The translations under genes were made by a program, and so were the position numbers. Below, piece by piece: positions 7,674-16,237 of a stretch of 64,000 nucleotides of DNA (position 1 is the stretch's first letter; each line of letters starts with the position of its first letter). The DNA is from a candidate division WOR-1 bacterium RIFOXYB2_FULL_46_45 (GTDB taxonomy: Bacteria; Margulisbacteria; WOR-1; XYC2-FULL-46-14), in the NCBI GenBank assembly GCA_001771585.1, contig MEUE01000001.1:540744-604743 (forward strand), written 5' to 3'. The notes under the pieces were generated by a model. The model did not search any database and was not told where the DNA came from. It saw only the letters and a program-made list of their open reading frames with translations.

Positions 7674-8808
7674 GGTTTAATTGGCGCAAAAAACCCTCAC
7701 AGGGCTCTATTGATATGCCGTTACGCAACAGCTTCTCCTGTCCTCTGTAAAGCAATATTTTTTTTGCTTCCGGATATTCTTCCCCAAAAGACTGGAGTCC
7801 GCTTAAATCTTTTGGATGGATATTCGTGCTGTTTTTTACTTCTATCGCCCAAAAAATATCCCCGCCGTATATGACAAAATCCACTTCGTTCCCTGAGCTG
7901 GTGCGCCAAAAATACAATTTACACTCTTTGTTTCTATAATCTATCCATGCTCGTAAATGCTGGGCTACCAATCCTTCCAATGCCAATCCGGAGGTCTCTT
8001 CTTTCCGATCAATCGGACCGGAAGGGCGCAGCATCCTGTAAATGCCTGCGTCAAAATAATAAAATTTTGGATGACTGCTCAATGCCCTTTTTGCTCTTTT
8101 TGAAAAAACCGGAAGCCGGAAAGCCAGTAAAATATCTTCTAAAATATTTATGTACCCTTCAACGACTTTTCTTTCTATTTGGCATTCCCTGGCAATGTTA
8201 CTGACATTCAAAACCGATCCGTGTGAAAAACTTATTGTCTCCAGAAACCTGGAAAAGTTGCCAATATTCCTGGTTAGCCCTTCTATCTGAACCTCTTCCC
8301 TGATATAAAGTTCAATGTACGCTTTCAAAGTTTCTTCCGGATTGCCGCTTGCAACAATCAAAGGAATTAGTCCCGTTTTCAAAGCCGCGTCCAAAACAAA
8401 TTTGTTCCCTAATTCGGACGCCAAAAAGGGGTGCAAATGCTTGACCAGCGCCCTGCCGGCCAATAAATTTACTCCGGTCTTTTTTAGTTTTCTGGCGCTG
8501 GAACCGGTTAGAACAAATTGCCAGCCCTTTTTTTCCTCTATCAAACTATGCACCACCGGCAATAATTCAGTCGCCTTTTGGATCTCGTCCAGAACAAAAG
8601 TTTTTTTGCCGCTGTTGGCATAAACCAGCTCCCGCAACCGCTCGGGTTTGGCAAGGTACGCCCGCAAAACATCGGGCAAAAGAAGGTCAACATAAACAGC
8701 CTCTTTATACAAATTCTTGATTAAAGTGGATTTGCCTGTTCCGCGCGGACCCAACAGGAAAAAACTCTGCTCGCCAACTATTTCCAACAAACGCTGTATT
8801 GTTTCCAT
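7663..8808 (-). CDS. AAA_14/DUF4143 P-loop ATPase (cassette 1)
   Basis: A 381-residue cytoplasmic ATPase. The N-terminal AAA_14 domain has Walker A GPRGTGKSTL (about 20-29), Walker B FVLDEIQ (about 90) and sensor VLTGSSARKLKK. The DUF4143 C-terminal part ends in WRTSSGNEVDFVIY and IFWAIEVKNS, a PD-(D/E)xK-like core. These proteins are multicopy in many bacteria and archaea and their function is not established. This copy stands alone, points against its neighbours, overlaps the stop of the MBL gene and is flanked by direct repeats derived from that gene's 3' end. Three AAAAATGGA repeats occur at its start; I use the third ATG, because the first gives only a short frame ending just before it. 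Confidence 0.9.
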   Translation of the reverse strand: METIQRLLEIVGEQSFFLLGPRGTGKSTLIKNLYKEAVYVDLLLPDVLRAYLAKPERLRELVYANSGKKTFVLDEIQKATELLPVVHSLIEEKKGWQFVLTGSSARKLKKTGVNLLAGRALVKHLHPFLASELGNKFVLDAALKTGLIPLIVASGNPEETLKAYIELYIREEVQIEGLTRNIGNFSRFLETISFSHGSVLNVSNIARECQIERKVVEGYINILEDILLAFRLPVFSKRAKRALSSHPKFYYFDAGIYRMLRPSGPIDRKEETSGLALEGLVAQHLRAWIDYRNKECKLYFWRTSSGNEVDFVIYGGDIFWAIEVKNSTNIHPKDLSGLQSFGEEYPEAKKILLYRGQEKLLRNGISIEPCEGFLRQLNPTH

Positions 8809-8839
8809 TTTTAGTCCATTTTTGGAATTACCAACTCCA

Positions 8840-8867
8840 TTTTTACATGCTTACACAAAAAAGTCAA
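8840..8867 (-). promoter_or_regulatory. Sigma-70 promoter of DUF4143 cassette 1
   Basis: Minus strand: TTGACT, 16 nt, TAAAAA. The imperfect palindrome GGAATTACCAACTCC follows in the leader. The promoter lies inside the repeat-bounded segment, so the cassette carries its own. Confidence 0.5.
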
Positions 8868-8885
8868 GAATAATCCTTTGTTTTA

Positions 8886-8955
8886 AATCGAAGAAGAAGA
8901 AATCGAAGAAGAAGAAGAAGAAGGGGAAGTTTTGAAATACAAGTTTAACGGCTAA
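8886..8955 (+). pseudogene. Displaced remnant of the MBL-fold gene 3' end
   Basis: Read in frame this encodes an Ile/Glu-rich run followed by GEVLKYKFNG and TAA. The intact gene ends GEILKYKFNG and TAG. Codon differences are mostly silent, so both copies evolved as coding sequence before the ATPase gene came to lie between them. An in-frame TAA at about 8883 precedes it, so it is not translated as part of a gene now. Confidence 0.7.
8917..8948 (+). repeat. Right direct repeat flanking DUF4143 cassette 1
   Basis: Partner of 7635-7666 (29 of 32 identical). The two bound about 1.25 kb that contains only the ATPase gene and its promoter. Confidence 0.8.
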
Positions 8956-8956
8956 A

Positions 8957-9073
8957 AAGGCCCGTAAAGGCCCATAAAGAGAAAAAAGGCATAGGGCAAA
9001 AAGGGCTTCCTTTTTTGCCTGCGCCCTTTCCCGCCTTTCCTCCCTTTTCGGCATTACGGGCCTTTATGGGCCC
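8957..9073. repeat. Folded intergenic element with GGCCC-TAAAG repeats
   Basis: This lies in the 317-bp gene-poor stretch 8809-9125. GGCCCATAAAG near 8967 and CTTTATGGGCC near 9061 are an 11-bp inverted pair. Between them AGGGCAAAAAGG pairs imperfectly with CCTTTTTTGCCT and GCCCT. The word GGCCCGTAAAGGCCC also occurs, inverted, inside the coding region near 34920. It could fold into one long hairpin; no known RNA family is recognised. Confidence 0.45.
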
Positions 9074-9091
9074 CTCCCTTTTATCTCTCCG

Positions 9092-9118
9092 CAAGTTTTC
9101 CGCCCCCAAACCCGATAG
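9092..9118 (+). promoter_or_regulatory. Sigma-28-like promoter of the 72-residue protein
   Basis: Plus strand: CAAGTTTT, 11 nt, CCCGATAG. The -10 box ends 7 nt before ATG 9126. It is the only plus-strand member of the ten-site family. Confidence 0.68.
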
Positions 9119-9125
9119 TATCAGT

Positions 9126-9344
9126 ATGACAGAGCTTGATATCCAAACAACCATCGTCCGTCTCCACGGCCACAATCCCAAACCGGTGCTTGAGAAAATC
9201 CTTCAGCAGCCCGAACCGTATAAGGGTGTTGAGGTCCAAAGGGCGATCAGCTATCTTCTGCAATTCGGGAATTTTGATCCGGAGATAAAAAACCTGGCTC
9301 TCCAAGCGGCCGGGATCATAAACCTGTCAACCGAAGCCGCCTGA
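9126..9344 (+). CDS. Small helical protein of the sigma-28-like regulon
   Basis: A 72-residue protein of unknown function, starting TELDIQTTIVRLHG and ending GIINLSTEAA. It is predicted mostly helical, soluble and without Cys. I chose ATG 9126 over longer in-frame starts because the sigma-28-like -10 box ends 7 nt upstream, which implies a leaderless mRNA, and because the upstream codons (Pro/Phe-rich, from the folded element) do not look like protein. No homologue is recognised. Its promoter links it to the kinase, the phosphatase and the giant-protein genes. A small regulator such as an anti-sigma factor or adaptor is possible but unsupported by motif. Confidence 0.65.
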   Translation: MTELDIQTTIVRLHGHNPKPVLEKILQQPEPYKGVEVQRAISYLLQFGNFDPEIKNLALQAAGIINLSTEAA

Positions 9345-9365
9345 ATATGTTAGAATATCCCTATC

Positions 9366-10286
9366 ATGAAAATTCTTGTGACCGGCGGGGCCGGGTTTAT
9401 CGGATCAAATATCGCCGACAGCTACATTGAAGCCGAACACGAAGTCGTAATCGTCGACAACTTGAGCTCCGGGAAAGAAAAAAACATCAATCCGAAAGCC
9501 AAATTCTATCAAGCCGACATACAGGATAAAGAAGCGCTCGAAAAAATTTTTGAAAGCGAGAAGCCGGAGATCATAAACCACCATGCCGCCCAGATTGATG
9601 TCCGAAAATCGGTCACCGACCCGGTTTTTAACGCCAAAGTGAATGAGATTGGGACATTGAACCTGCTTGAACTGGCGGTAAAACATAAAACCAAAAAATT
9701 CATCCTCGCTTCAACCGGCGGAGCGCTCTTTGGAGAAATAAAAGAAAAACGGGGAGCAAAAGAAGACCACGCGCTCGAACCGATCTCTCCCTATGCCATT
9801 ACCAAAAGAGCGGCGGAGCTCTATCTGGCCGCCTATCATGCAAACTACGGTTTAAATTATACGGTTCTAAGGTACGGCAACGTCTTTGGCCCCCGCCAGG
9901 ACCCCCACGGCGAGGCCGGCGTGATCGCAATCTTCATCGGAAAATTAAATGCCAACGAATCTCCTTTTATTTACGGAAACGGCAGACAACTGCGCGATTA
10001 TGTTTATGTGAAAGATGTCTGCGCGGCAAATTTGCTCGCGCTCAAGAAAGGGAACAATAAAATTTACAATGTCGGGACCGGCATCGGGACCTCGGTCAAC
10101 CAATTGTTCGCCGAATTAAAGGATATTATCGGCTTTTCGGGCAAAGCGATTTATAAGCCCCCCAGAGCCGGGGAGCTCTTCCGTTCGGTCCTCAACGCCG
10201 ATAAGATCAAAAAAGAACTCAAGTGGAAACCGCAGACATTTGTCCGCAATGGGCTTGAAAAGACCGTCGAATACTTTAAAAGATGA
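9366..10286 (+). CDS. galE: UDP-glucose 4-epimerase-like SDR sugar epimerase
   Basis: A 306-residue extended short-chain dehydrogenase. It has the Rossmann motif TGGAGFIGSNI (residues 7-17), DNLSSG, HHAAQIDVRKSV, the catalytic ASTGGALFG and SPYAITKRAAE (YxxxK), LRYGNVFGPRQ and GNGRQLRDYVYV. This is the bacterial GalE/nucleotide-sugar epimerase arrangement. It overlaps by 4 nt (ATGA) the following MGDG-synthase-like glycosyltransferase, so the likely job is supplying UDP-galactose for a galactolipid (inference from context). A TAGAAT box ends 9 nt before the ATG, so the mRNA is nearly leaderless. Related UDP-sugar epimerases cannot be excluded. Confidence 0.88.
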   Translation: MKILVTGGAGFIGSNIADSYIEAEHEVVIVDNLSSGKEKNINPKAKFYQADIQDKEALEKIFESEKPEIINHHAAQIDVRKSVTDPVFNAKVNEIGTLNLLELAVKHKTKKFILASTGGALFGEIKEKRGAKEDHALEPISPYAITKRAAELYLAAYHANYGLNYTVLRYGNVFGPRQDPHGEAGVIAIFIGKLNANESPFIYGNGRQLRDYVYVKDVCAANLLALKKGNNKIYNVGTGIGTSVNQLFAELKDIIGFSGKAIYKPPRAGELFRSVLNADKIKKELKWKPQTFVRNGLEKTVEYFKR

Positions 10287-11377
10287 AAAAGATACTTTAT
10301 TTGTTTTCGGATACGGGCGGCGGGCATAGGGCTTCGGCCAATGCCCTGATTGCGGCGGTGGCAAAGATCGATCCAAAAGTCAAACAGGAGATGATCGACG
10401 TCTTTGCCGAATGCTCTTCTTTTCTCAATATTTTCGCCAAACTCTACGCTCCGGTCATCAGGTATTCTCCCAAACTGTGGGGAAACCTTTATCATTTCTG
10501 GGACGACCCGAAAAAACTGGAGCTTTTGGAAAAAGTGGCGACTCCGTTTATCCAAAAAGAGCTGATCGAGCGGATCAACCTGATTAAACCGAACCTGATT
10601 GTTTCGGTCCATCCGATGGTAAACCATCTGGTCGCCAACGGGCTCCCCGGGCTTCCGATTATAACCGTAGCCACCGACCCGATCGCGATCCACAAGGCCT
10701 GGGTCTACCCCAAGGTTGATCTTCTGGTGGTGGCAACCGAAGAGGCGAAAAAACTGGCAATCGAATACGGAATGCCGGAAGAGAAGATCAAAGTTCTGGG
10801 GCTTCCGATCAACCCCCGCTTCATCGAAAAAAAGAAGAAGAGAGAAGTACGTAAAATGCTTGGGCTCCTTGAAAAGGTCCCGACCATCCTTTTTATGGGC
10901 GGAGGAGAAGGGAGCGGCGGAATGGGAAAACTGGTAACGACTGTCGATGAGAAGGTAAAAAATATCCAGATGATCGTGATCTGCGGCAGGAACAATCTCT
11001 TGCTTAACAAGCTTTCAAAAGCCCGTTTTCAGCATCCGGCCAAAGTTGTCGGTTTTACCGACCAGGTCCCCATGCTGATGGATGCCGCCGATATAATCGT
11101 TACCAAAGGGGGTCCGGGCTCAATCGCCGAAGCGATGGCCAAAGACCTGCCGATGATCATCACCTCCTGGCTCCCGGGACAGGAAGAGGCAAACGTCAAG
11201 TTTGTTGAAGAGGCCGGAATCGGCTTTGTGGAAACCGCTCCCGATCGAGTGGCCGACAAAGTCAACATTCTTTTAAAAACCAAAGAGGCGGATAAGATCC
11301 GCCAGAACATTAAAAAGGTCTCCCGCCCCCACGCGAGCATAGATATTGCCAAATGCATATTAAGCTACTTAAAGTAA
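10283..11377 (+). CDS. MGDG-synthase-like lipid glycosyltransferase (GT28)
   Basis: A 364-residue GT-B glycosyltransferase of the MGDG synthase / processive diacylglycerol glucosyltransferase group. The N-terminal YLFSDTGGGHRASANAL matches the acceptor-side motif of MGDG_synth. The C-terminal half has FMGGGEGSGGMGKL, ICGRNN, VVGFTDQVPMLMDAADIIVTKGGPGSIAEAM and LPGQEEANV, the UDP-sugar site of GT28. It should transfer a hexose to diacylglycerol at the inner leaflet. The galE gene directly upstream suggests galactose. It overlaps the SLH porin gene by 25 nt. Confidence 0.88.
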   Translation: MKKILYLFSDTGGGHRASANALIAAVAKIDPKVKQEMIDVFAECSSFLNIFAKLYAPVIRYSPKLWGNLYHFWDDPKKLELLEKVATPFIQKELIERINLIKPNLIVSVHPMVNHLVANGLPGLPIITVATDPIAIHKAWVYPKVDLLVVATEEAKKLAIEYGMPEEKIKVLGLPINPRFIEKKKKREVRKMLGLLEKVPTILFMGGGEGSGGMGKLVTTVDEKVKNIQMIVICGRNNLLLNKLSKARFQHPAKVVGFTDQVPMLMDAADIIVTKGGPGSIAEAMAKDLPMIITSWLPGQEEANVKFVEEAGIGFVETAPDRVADKVNILLKTKEADKIRQNIKKVSRPHASIDIAKCILSYLK

Positions 11378-12666
11378 TTTTAATCGCCGCTCTTCTGGCC
11401 GCCGGAGCTTATTCCTCCTCCGCCGATGACCGGCTCTTTCGCGACATGCAGGAAAAGCACTGGGCCGAAGAGCAGGTTTATTCCCTGGTAAAATTGGGCT
11501 TGACCAACGGCTTTCCCGACGGGACCTTCCGCGGAGAAGAAAAGGTCACCCGTTATGAACTGGCCGGCTTTCTTTCTAAAATCTACTACAAATTCGGACT
11601 AAGCAAAGACGACGCCAAATTGGCGGCGGAGCTTAAGAACGAATTCAACATCGAACTGTACCGGCAAAAATATCCCGACCATCCCAAACTTGAAGGAAAA
11701 ATCAGCGCCGACCTCCTCTACGCTTCCGGATTGGCCCTTGACCCCAGGATCGTCTTATTGCTAAAAAAACAGTTTGAACAGGGAAGTTTCATAAACCTCA
11801 ATTTTGACAGCATCGACGCTTTTTCAAGCGAGACCGCCCGCAATATTATTCCGGACCTCTTTGATTTTGAGGCGGGGATAAAAAACCTCTATTTCAGTTT
11901 CGGCAGCGGCGATCTCCTGCGCGGAAATTCTTCCGTCAATTCTCTCTGGCCGGGAGAAGTTTACCGGAAGCTTAGGCCCGATTTTGGGATGAGGGTCAAG
12001 AATGGAAAGATGAATTTTTTGGCGGGATATTCAATCCCGCAAATCTCAAGCGAGGGGACCGCCCTATTAAACTCCTTCTACGCCGGAGCCGACTATACAC
12101 TGGGAAAAACGGATACAAAGTTAACCGTAAATTATGTTTCAAAAGATTCAAACGACGTTCTTTGGAAATTTAAGGCCGATTCCGATATCTCCGAAAAATT
12201 AAAGGCCGGACTGGAGCTCTCGGGCTCAAAAAACGGACGTTATCTTGGGGCAACGCTTCAAATCATAAATTTGAAGCTCTCCGCCTATAAAGTCGGGAGC
12301 GGCTTTGGTCCCGCTTTCGCCAAATACCCCTTTCTTCCGCTCAACACTTTTAATAAATATATAATGGACGGGACCTGCGACCTGGGGCTCGAATATTTTC
12401 AGCCCTTCGGGAACAAAAACATCAGCGTAAAAATCCTGGCCGACCTGGTCCTCTCCGGAGATTATAAGTACGGAAAAGATTATCCGGGGACTTCTTTGAC
12501 TTCCGAATTCAACTTTTTGATTTCCGCCGGTAAAAACACCGTGCTCAAATTGTTTTATCAGGGCTTTTTTGTCCCCTCCGGCCTGAATTACGCCGACCCC
12601 ACCCTGGCGGTCTCTGTACCGACCAAAACAAATGTGGTAGGATTGGGAGTGCTGGTGAACCTATGA
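11353..12666 (+). CDS. SLH-domain outer-membrane barrel (porin-like)
   Basis: A 437-residue secreted protein. The signal peptide (HIKLLKVILIAALLAAGAYSSSA) is followed by one SLH domain (FRDMQEKHWAEEQVYSLVK, then GFPDGTFRGEEKVTRYELAGFL, about residues 30-75). The rest is a strand-rich barrel (LYFSFGSGDLL, MNFLAGYSIPQ, FYAGADYTLG, TVLKLFYQGFF). N-terminal SLH plus a C-terminal barrel is the layout of SLH porins in cyanobacteria and Negativicutes, where the SLH domain binds peptidoglycan-linked polymers and tethers the outer membrane. It is the third gene of the galE operon, which groups envelope functions. Confidence 0.82.
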   Translation: MHIKLLKVILIAALLAAGAYSSSADDRLFRDMQEKHWAEEQVYSLVKLGLTNGFPDGTFRGEEKVTRYELAGFLSKIYYKFGLSKDDAKLAAELKNEFNIELYRQKYPDHPKLEGKISADLLYASGLALDPRIVLLLKKQFEQGSFINLNFDSIDAFSSETARNIIPDLFDFEAGIKNLYFSFGSGDLLRGNSSVNSLWPGEVYRKLRPDFGMRVKNGKMNFLAGYSIPQISSEGTALLNSFYAGADYTLGKTDTKLTVNYVSKDSNDVLWKFKADSDISEKLKAGLELSGSKNGRYLGATLQIINLKLSAYKVGSGFGPAFAKYPFLPLNTFNKYIMDGTCDLGLEYFQPFGNKNISVKILADLVLSGDYKYGKDYPGTSLTSEFNFLISAGKNTVLKLFYQGFFVPSGLNYADPTLAVSVPTKTNVVGLGVLVNL

Positions 12667-14465
12667 ATATCCTCTTGATACTGATACTGACTTTGGTCTT
12701 CTTCTGGCTCGCTTATCGATTTTACGGAAGCTATATTAGCCGCGCGATCGGCATAGACGAAAAGAAGGCGACTCCGGCGCATACCATGCGCGACAACCAT
12801 GACTATATTCCGGCTCATCCCTATGTTTTGCTGGGACATCATTTTGCCGCCATCGCCGGAGCGGGACCGATCGTCGGTCCAACGATCGCCCTTTTTTACG
12901 GCTATATCCCGGTCTGGCTTTGGATTCTGATTGGGACAATTTTTTTTGGGGCGGTCCACGACTACACCTCCCTTTTTGTTTCGGTAAGAGAAGGAGGCCG
13001 CTCGATGGCGGAGGTCGCCAGCCGGACGATGGGAAAATCTGGCTTCATCCTTTTTATTTTATTCACGATCGTTATGATCGTTCTGGTAACATCCGCCTTT
13101 CTCGGGCTGACCGCCAAAGCGCTGACTTCTCTCGCTCCCCTTTCGATGCTGAAGCTGGGAGCGGATCAGGTCTGGCTTGCAACAGAAATGCAGGACGGGA
13201 TTTTGAAAGCGAAGATCGGCGGGATCGCCTCGACCTCTGTCATCCTGATGACCATGGCGGCGCCGTTGATCGGCTTTTTACTTTATAAAAGAAAAACCAG
13301 CATTTGGATTATGACCGCGCTGGCAGTTTTTATCGCTACCTTTTCGATCATCTTCGGATTTAATTTTCCGCTTTCGGTTGATGTTAATATCTGGATGCTG
13401 ATTCTTTCGATCTATGTCCTCTTTGCCGCCGGAGTTCCGGTTTGGCTTCTTTTACAGCCCCGGGATTTTATCAACGTCCATATCCTCTATGCCGGGTTGG
13501 CGGCACTTGGAGCGGCAATCGTCTCTTCCGGCCTGCAGGGATTGACACTCAAGGCCCCCGCTTTTAATATTGCCGAAGCATCGGGACACTTTTCGTTGGG
13601 GAGTATTTTTCCGGTCCTTTTTATAACTATCGCCTGCGGGGCGATCTCCGGGTTCCATGCTTTGGTTGCGGGAGGAACCTCGTCAAAACAATTGGGGAGC
13701 GAAAAAGAGGCTCGCCCGATCGCCTATGGGGCGATGCTGATCGAGGGGGTTTTGGCGGTCTGTGTTTTTATCGCGGTCGGCGCCGGACTGCAATTTGCCG
13801 ACTATCGCGCACTGGTCTTTCCTATGGAGGCGGCCGCCAGCAACCCGATCCTCGCTTTCGCGATCGCGGTTGGAAATATACTTTACATGGGGCTCCACAT
13901 TCATCCCGCTTTCGGGACAATTCTTGGCATACTTTTGGTAGAAGGTTTTGTGATAACTTCGCTCGACGCGGCGGTCCGCCTGAACCGCTATCTGTTTGAA
14001 GAATTATGGCGGGCGCTTTTTAAAAATCCCCCCGCTTTTTTGAAGTCATATATTTTTAATTCGGGGATCTCGGTTATTCTGATGCTGGGGCTGGGGGCCT
14101 CAAACGCCTATATCACGATCTGGCCGATCTTTGGGACCGCCAACCAGCTTTTGGCGGCGCTGACTTTAACCTGTATTTCCGCCTGGCTTCTGATCAGGAG
14201 AAAGCCGGTCTGGTTCACGGTGATCCCCGCCCTCTTTATGATCGCGTCTACTTTCACGTCGCTTATTATGCTCCTCTTTCAGAAATACCTGCCGACTAAA
14301 AATTATCCGCTGGTCATCGCCGATCTTTTTCTGCTTCTGCTCTCGTTTGCCCTAATCGCCAAAGCGGCCGATCTTTTTACCCGCCATTTCAGGGAAAAGA
14401 GAGGGGAAACTTTGGAGCATGAGGAAGAAGAAGAGCATCTGGCGGATGAGATACATTTGGGATGA
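12663..14465 (+). CDS. cstA: CstA-family carbon starvation transporter
   Basis: A 600-residue multi-spanning inner-membrane protein of the CstA family (pyruvate or peptide uptake during carbon starvation). Family blocks: FWLAYRFYGSYISRAIGID, TPAHTMRDNHDYIPAHPYVLLGHHFAAIAGAGPIVGP, FGAVHDYTSLFVSVREGGRSM, ISGFHALVAGGTSSKQL, RLNRYLFEE and WPIFGTANQLLAAL. About 15 hydrophobic helices are visible, and the acidic tail EEEEEHLADEIHLG is cytoplasmic. Its start overlaps the previous stop by 4 nt (ATGA). It is the last gene of the galE operon and is followed by an AT-rich palindrome cluster. Confidence 0.93.
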   Translation: MNILLILILTLVFFWLAYRFYGSYISRAIGIDEKKATPAHTMRDNHDYIPAHPYVLLGHHFAAIAGAGPIVGPTIALFYGYIPVWLWILIGTIFFGAVHDYTSLFVSVREGGRSMAEVASRTMGKSGFILFILFTIVMIVLVTSAFLGLTAKALTSLAPLSMLKLGADQVWLATEMQDGILKAKIGGIASTSVILMTMAAPLIGFLLYKRKTSIWIMTALAVFIATFSIIFGFNFPLSVDVNIWMLILSIYVLFAAGVPVWLLLQPRDFINVHILYAGLAALGAAIVSSGLQGLTLKAPAFNIAEASGHFSLGSIFPVLFITIACGAISGFHALVAGGTSSKQLGSEKEARPIAYGAMLIEGVLAVCVFIAVGAGLQFADYRALVFPMEAAASNPILAFAIAVGNILYMGLHIHPAFGTILGILLVEGFVITSLDAAVRLNRYLFEELWRALFKNPPAFLKSYIFNSGISVILMLGLGASNAYITIWPIFGTANQLLAALTLTCISAWLLIRRKPVWFTVIPALFMIASTFTSLIMLLFQKYLPTKNYPLVIADLFLLLLSFALIAKAADLFTRHFREKRGETLEHEEEEEHLADEIHLG

Positions 14466-14660
14466 ATTCTATGTCCCAAATTTTTATCTCAAATCAACTT
14501 CTCGAATCAATCCGAATGGGATGGTCTCAAATTAAAGTCACGAATGCTCAAATATATTCTCGAAGGCCTTCGAGATAATATTCGAGTATTTGAGACTTTT
14601 TATTCGGGATCCGCTTATTCGAGTTTATTTGAGATTATTGATTCGCGATAAAAATTCGAG
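14466..14660. repeat. AT-rich palindrome cluster between cstA and metW
   Basis: This gap between convergent genes contains the perfect palindrome CTCGAAGGCCTTCGAG, nested in an outer CTCAAATA / TATTTGAG pair. Several further copies of ATTCGAGT and TTTGAGA words occur in both orientations. It can fold as stacked hairpins and may terminate both operons. No ORF or RNA family is evident. Confidence 0.55.
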
Positions 14661-15254
14661 TCATTTTTTAATCAAAAACACCGCTTCGGCCGCCAGCAGA
14701 TTCGCCAGGAAGGGATGAACCGATTCAAAATGTTCGCCAAAGTAGCGCTGTTTTAAAACCGTGATCCCCTGATCTTTACAAAGAAGCTGAAAATCTTTGA
14801 CGGTCATAAAATGGATATTGGGAGTGTCGTACCACATATGCGGCATCGCCTTTGACATCGGCATCCTGCCCTGAAAAAAAAGATAAAAACGCGGGGTCAA
14901 GTGCGCAAAATTGGGAAACCCGACAATGACTTTTTTGGAAAGCCGCAGCATCGAAAGCAAAACCTCCAGCGGCCGGTGCAGGGCCTGGAGAGTGTCGTTT
15001 AAAATCGCGTAATCGAAGGTCTTGTCGGGAAAATCTTTCAATCCCTCCCCTTGATCGACGTTTGACTGGATCACCGACAGCCCTTTGGTGATGCAAAGGT
15101 CCAAACTTTTCGCATCGTTGTCGACCCCCACCCCGTGGACATTTTTTTCTTTGATCAACCGGTCAAGCAAAAGGCCCTCCCCGCAGCCGACGTCCAGCAC
15201 CCGGCTCCCCGGCTCCACCCATTTGACAATCTGGTCGTAATCGGGCTTAAACAT
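14661..15254 (-). CDS. metW: MetW, methionine biosynthesis methyltransferase-fold protein
   Basis: A 197-residue MetW with a class I SAM-dependent methyltransferase fold. MetW works with MetX in homoserine acylation in several proteobacteria; its chemistry is unsettled. Diagnostic segments: [70 protein letters not shown] and [13 protein letters not shown]-like [20 protein letters not shown] chose ATG 15254 (MFKPDYDQ), which is preceded by GGAGG; the longer frame reads back through metX. It overlaps metX by 8 nt, the usual metXW coupling. Confidence 0.93.
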   Translation of the reverse strand: MFKPDYDQIVKWVEPGSRVLDVGCGEGLLLDRLIKEKNVHGVGVDNDAKSLDLCITKGLSVIQSNVDQGEGLKDFPDKTFDYAILNDTLQALHRPLEVLLSMLRLSKKVIVGFPNFAHLTPRFYLFFQGRMPMSKAMPHMWYDTPNIHFMTVKDFQLLCKDQGITVLKQRYFGEHFESVHPFLANLLAAEAVFLIKK

Positions 15255-16215
15255 TTGACAAAAAACCTCCGATAATTGTTTTAAGCTGGGGATCATCAAG
15301 TAAAAAAGCGTCGTGGCCGGCGGTTGATCCGATATTGCGGTAGGAGACATTGATCGAGTTGGTCTTCAGCGCCTTAACGATCTCCCACGACTGGTAGGCC
15401 GGGAAGAGCCAATCCGAGGTAAAAGAGACGACCATGAATTTGATCTCTTTTGAACCGGCAAACGCCTCCGCCAATCCGTTATAGTTTTCGGCAAGATCAA
15501 ACCGGTCGATCGCTTTGGTGATGCTGACGTAGGAATTGGCATCAAAGCGCTTGGTAAAGCTTGATCCCTGATGCTTCAGGTAGCTTTCAACTTCAAATTC
15601 AACCCCCCCCTCTTTCTGCCGCCGGCCGAATTTTTTATGCATCGCTTCATCCGATAGATAGGTGATATGTCCGATCATCCTTGCCACCGCCAGGCCGTCT
15701 TTGGGATTTAGCATAATGGCGTGGCGGCCGACTTCGTTGAAAGCGATCCCCTGGGCCGAAAGCTTTGTTGTGGTAGCTATGGGGATGACCGATTTTACCA
15801 TTTGAGGATAGGCGACCGACCACTGCAGTCCCTGCATCCCCCCCATTGAACCGCCGATGACCGAAAGGAGCCTTGAAATACCCAAGTGATCAATTAATTT
15901 TTTCTGGGCGTTGACCATGTCGCTAATGGTGATCGATGGAAAGGGCTGGACCGTCGCCGGGCCGGTTGAACCATAACAGCCGCCGATGACATTGGAACAG
16001 ATGACAAAATATTTTTTTGTATCGATCGGCTTCCCCTCTCCCACCATTTTCCCCCACCATTCCACGACATTTGAATCGCCGGACAAAGCGTGGCAAATCA
16101 AAATGGCGTTGCTTTTCTCTTTGTTTAGAGTGCCGAAAGTTTGGTAGGCGATCGTGACCGGAGCCAAGGTCTCTCCCGATTTGAGTTTGAGCTCGTTGAA
16201 CTTAAAATCCAACAT
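15247..16215 (-). CDS. metX: Homoserine O-acyltransferase
   Basis: A 322-residue alpha/beta-hydrolase that acylates the homoserine hydroxyl using acetyl- or succinyl-CoA. The catalytic triad is visible: Ser in [14 protein letters not shown], Asp in [10 protein letters not shown] and His in STAGHDAFL. Other family blocks are [23 protein letters not shown] and [10 protein letters not shown]-like [18 protein letters not shown]. The acyl donor cannot be told from sequence with certainty. I start at ATG 16215 (MLDFKFNE) because a TATAAT box ends 9 nt upstream, leaving a nearly leaderless mRNA. It forms an operon with metW. Confidence 0.94.
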   Translation of the reverse strand: MLDFKFNELKLKSGETLAPVTIAYQTFGTLNKEKSNAILICHALSGDSNVVEWWGKMVGEGKPIDTKKYFVICSNVIGGCYGSTGPATVQPFPSITISDMVNAQKKLIDHLGISRLLSVIGGSMGGMQGLQWSVAYPQMVKSVIPIATTTKLSAQGIAFNEVGRHAIMLNPKDGLAVARMIGHITYLSDEAMHKKFGRRQKEGGVEFEVESYLKHQGSSFTKRFDANSYVSITKAIDRFDLAENYNGLAEAFAGSKEIKFMVVSFTSDWLFPAYQSWEIVKALKTNSINVSYRNIGSTAGHDAFLLDDPQLKTIIGGFLSNV

Positions 16216-16224
16216 ACGGGATAT

Positions 16225-16230
16225 ATTATA
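16225..16230 (-). promoter_or_regulatory. -10 box of metXW
   Basis: TATAAT on the minus strand, 9 nt before the metX ATG and 7 nt beyond the mature 3' end of tmRNA. Confidence 0.5.
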
Positions 16231-16237
16231 ACACAAG

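Noticed and set aside
9015-9125. Longer N-terminus for the 72-residue protein
   Set aside because: The extension is Pro/Phe/Ala-rich, runs through the folded element and would start upstream of the promoter.
14630-14660. CGCGATAA near 14646 as an eleventh sigma-28-like promoter
   Set aside because: No AAGTTT/AAATTT element lies 11 nt upstream, and the site points into the 3' end of metW.
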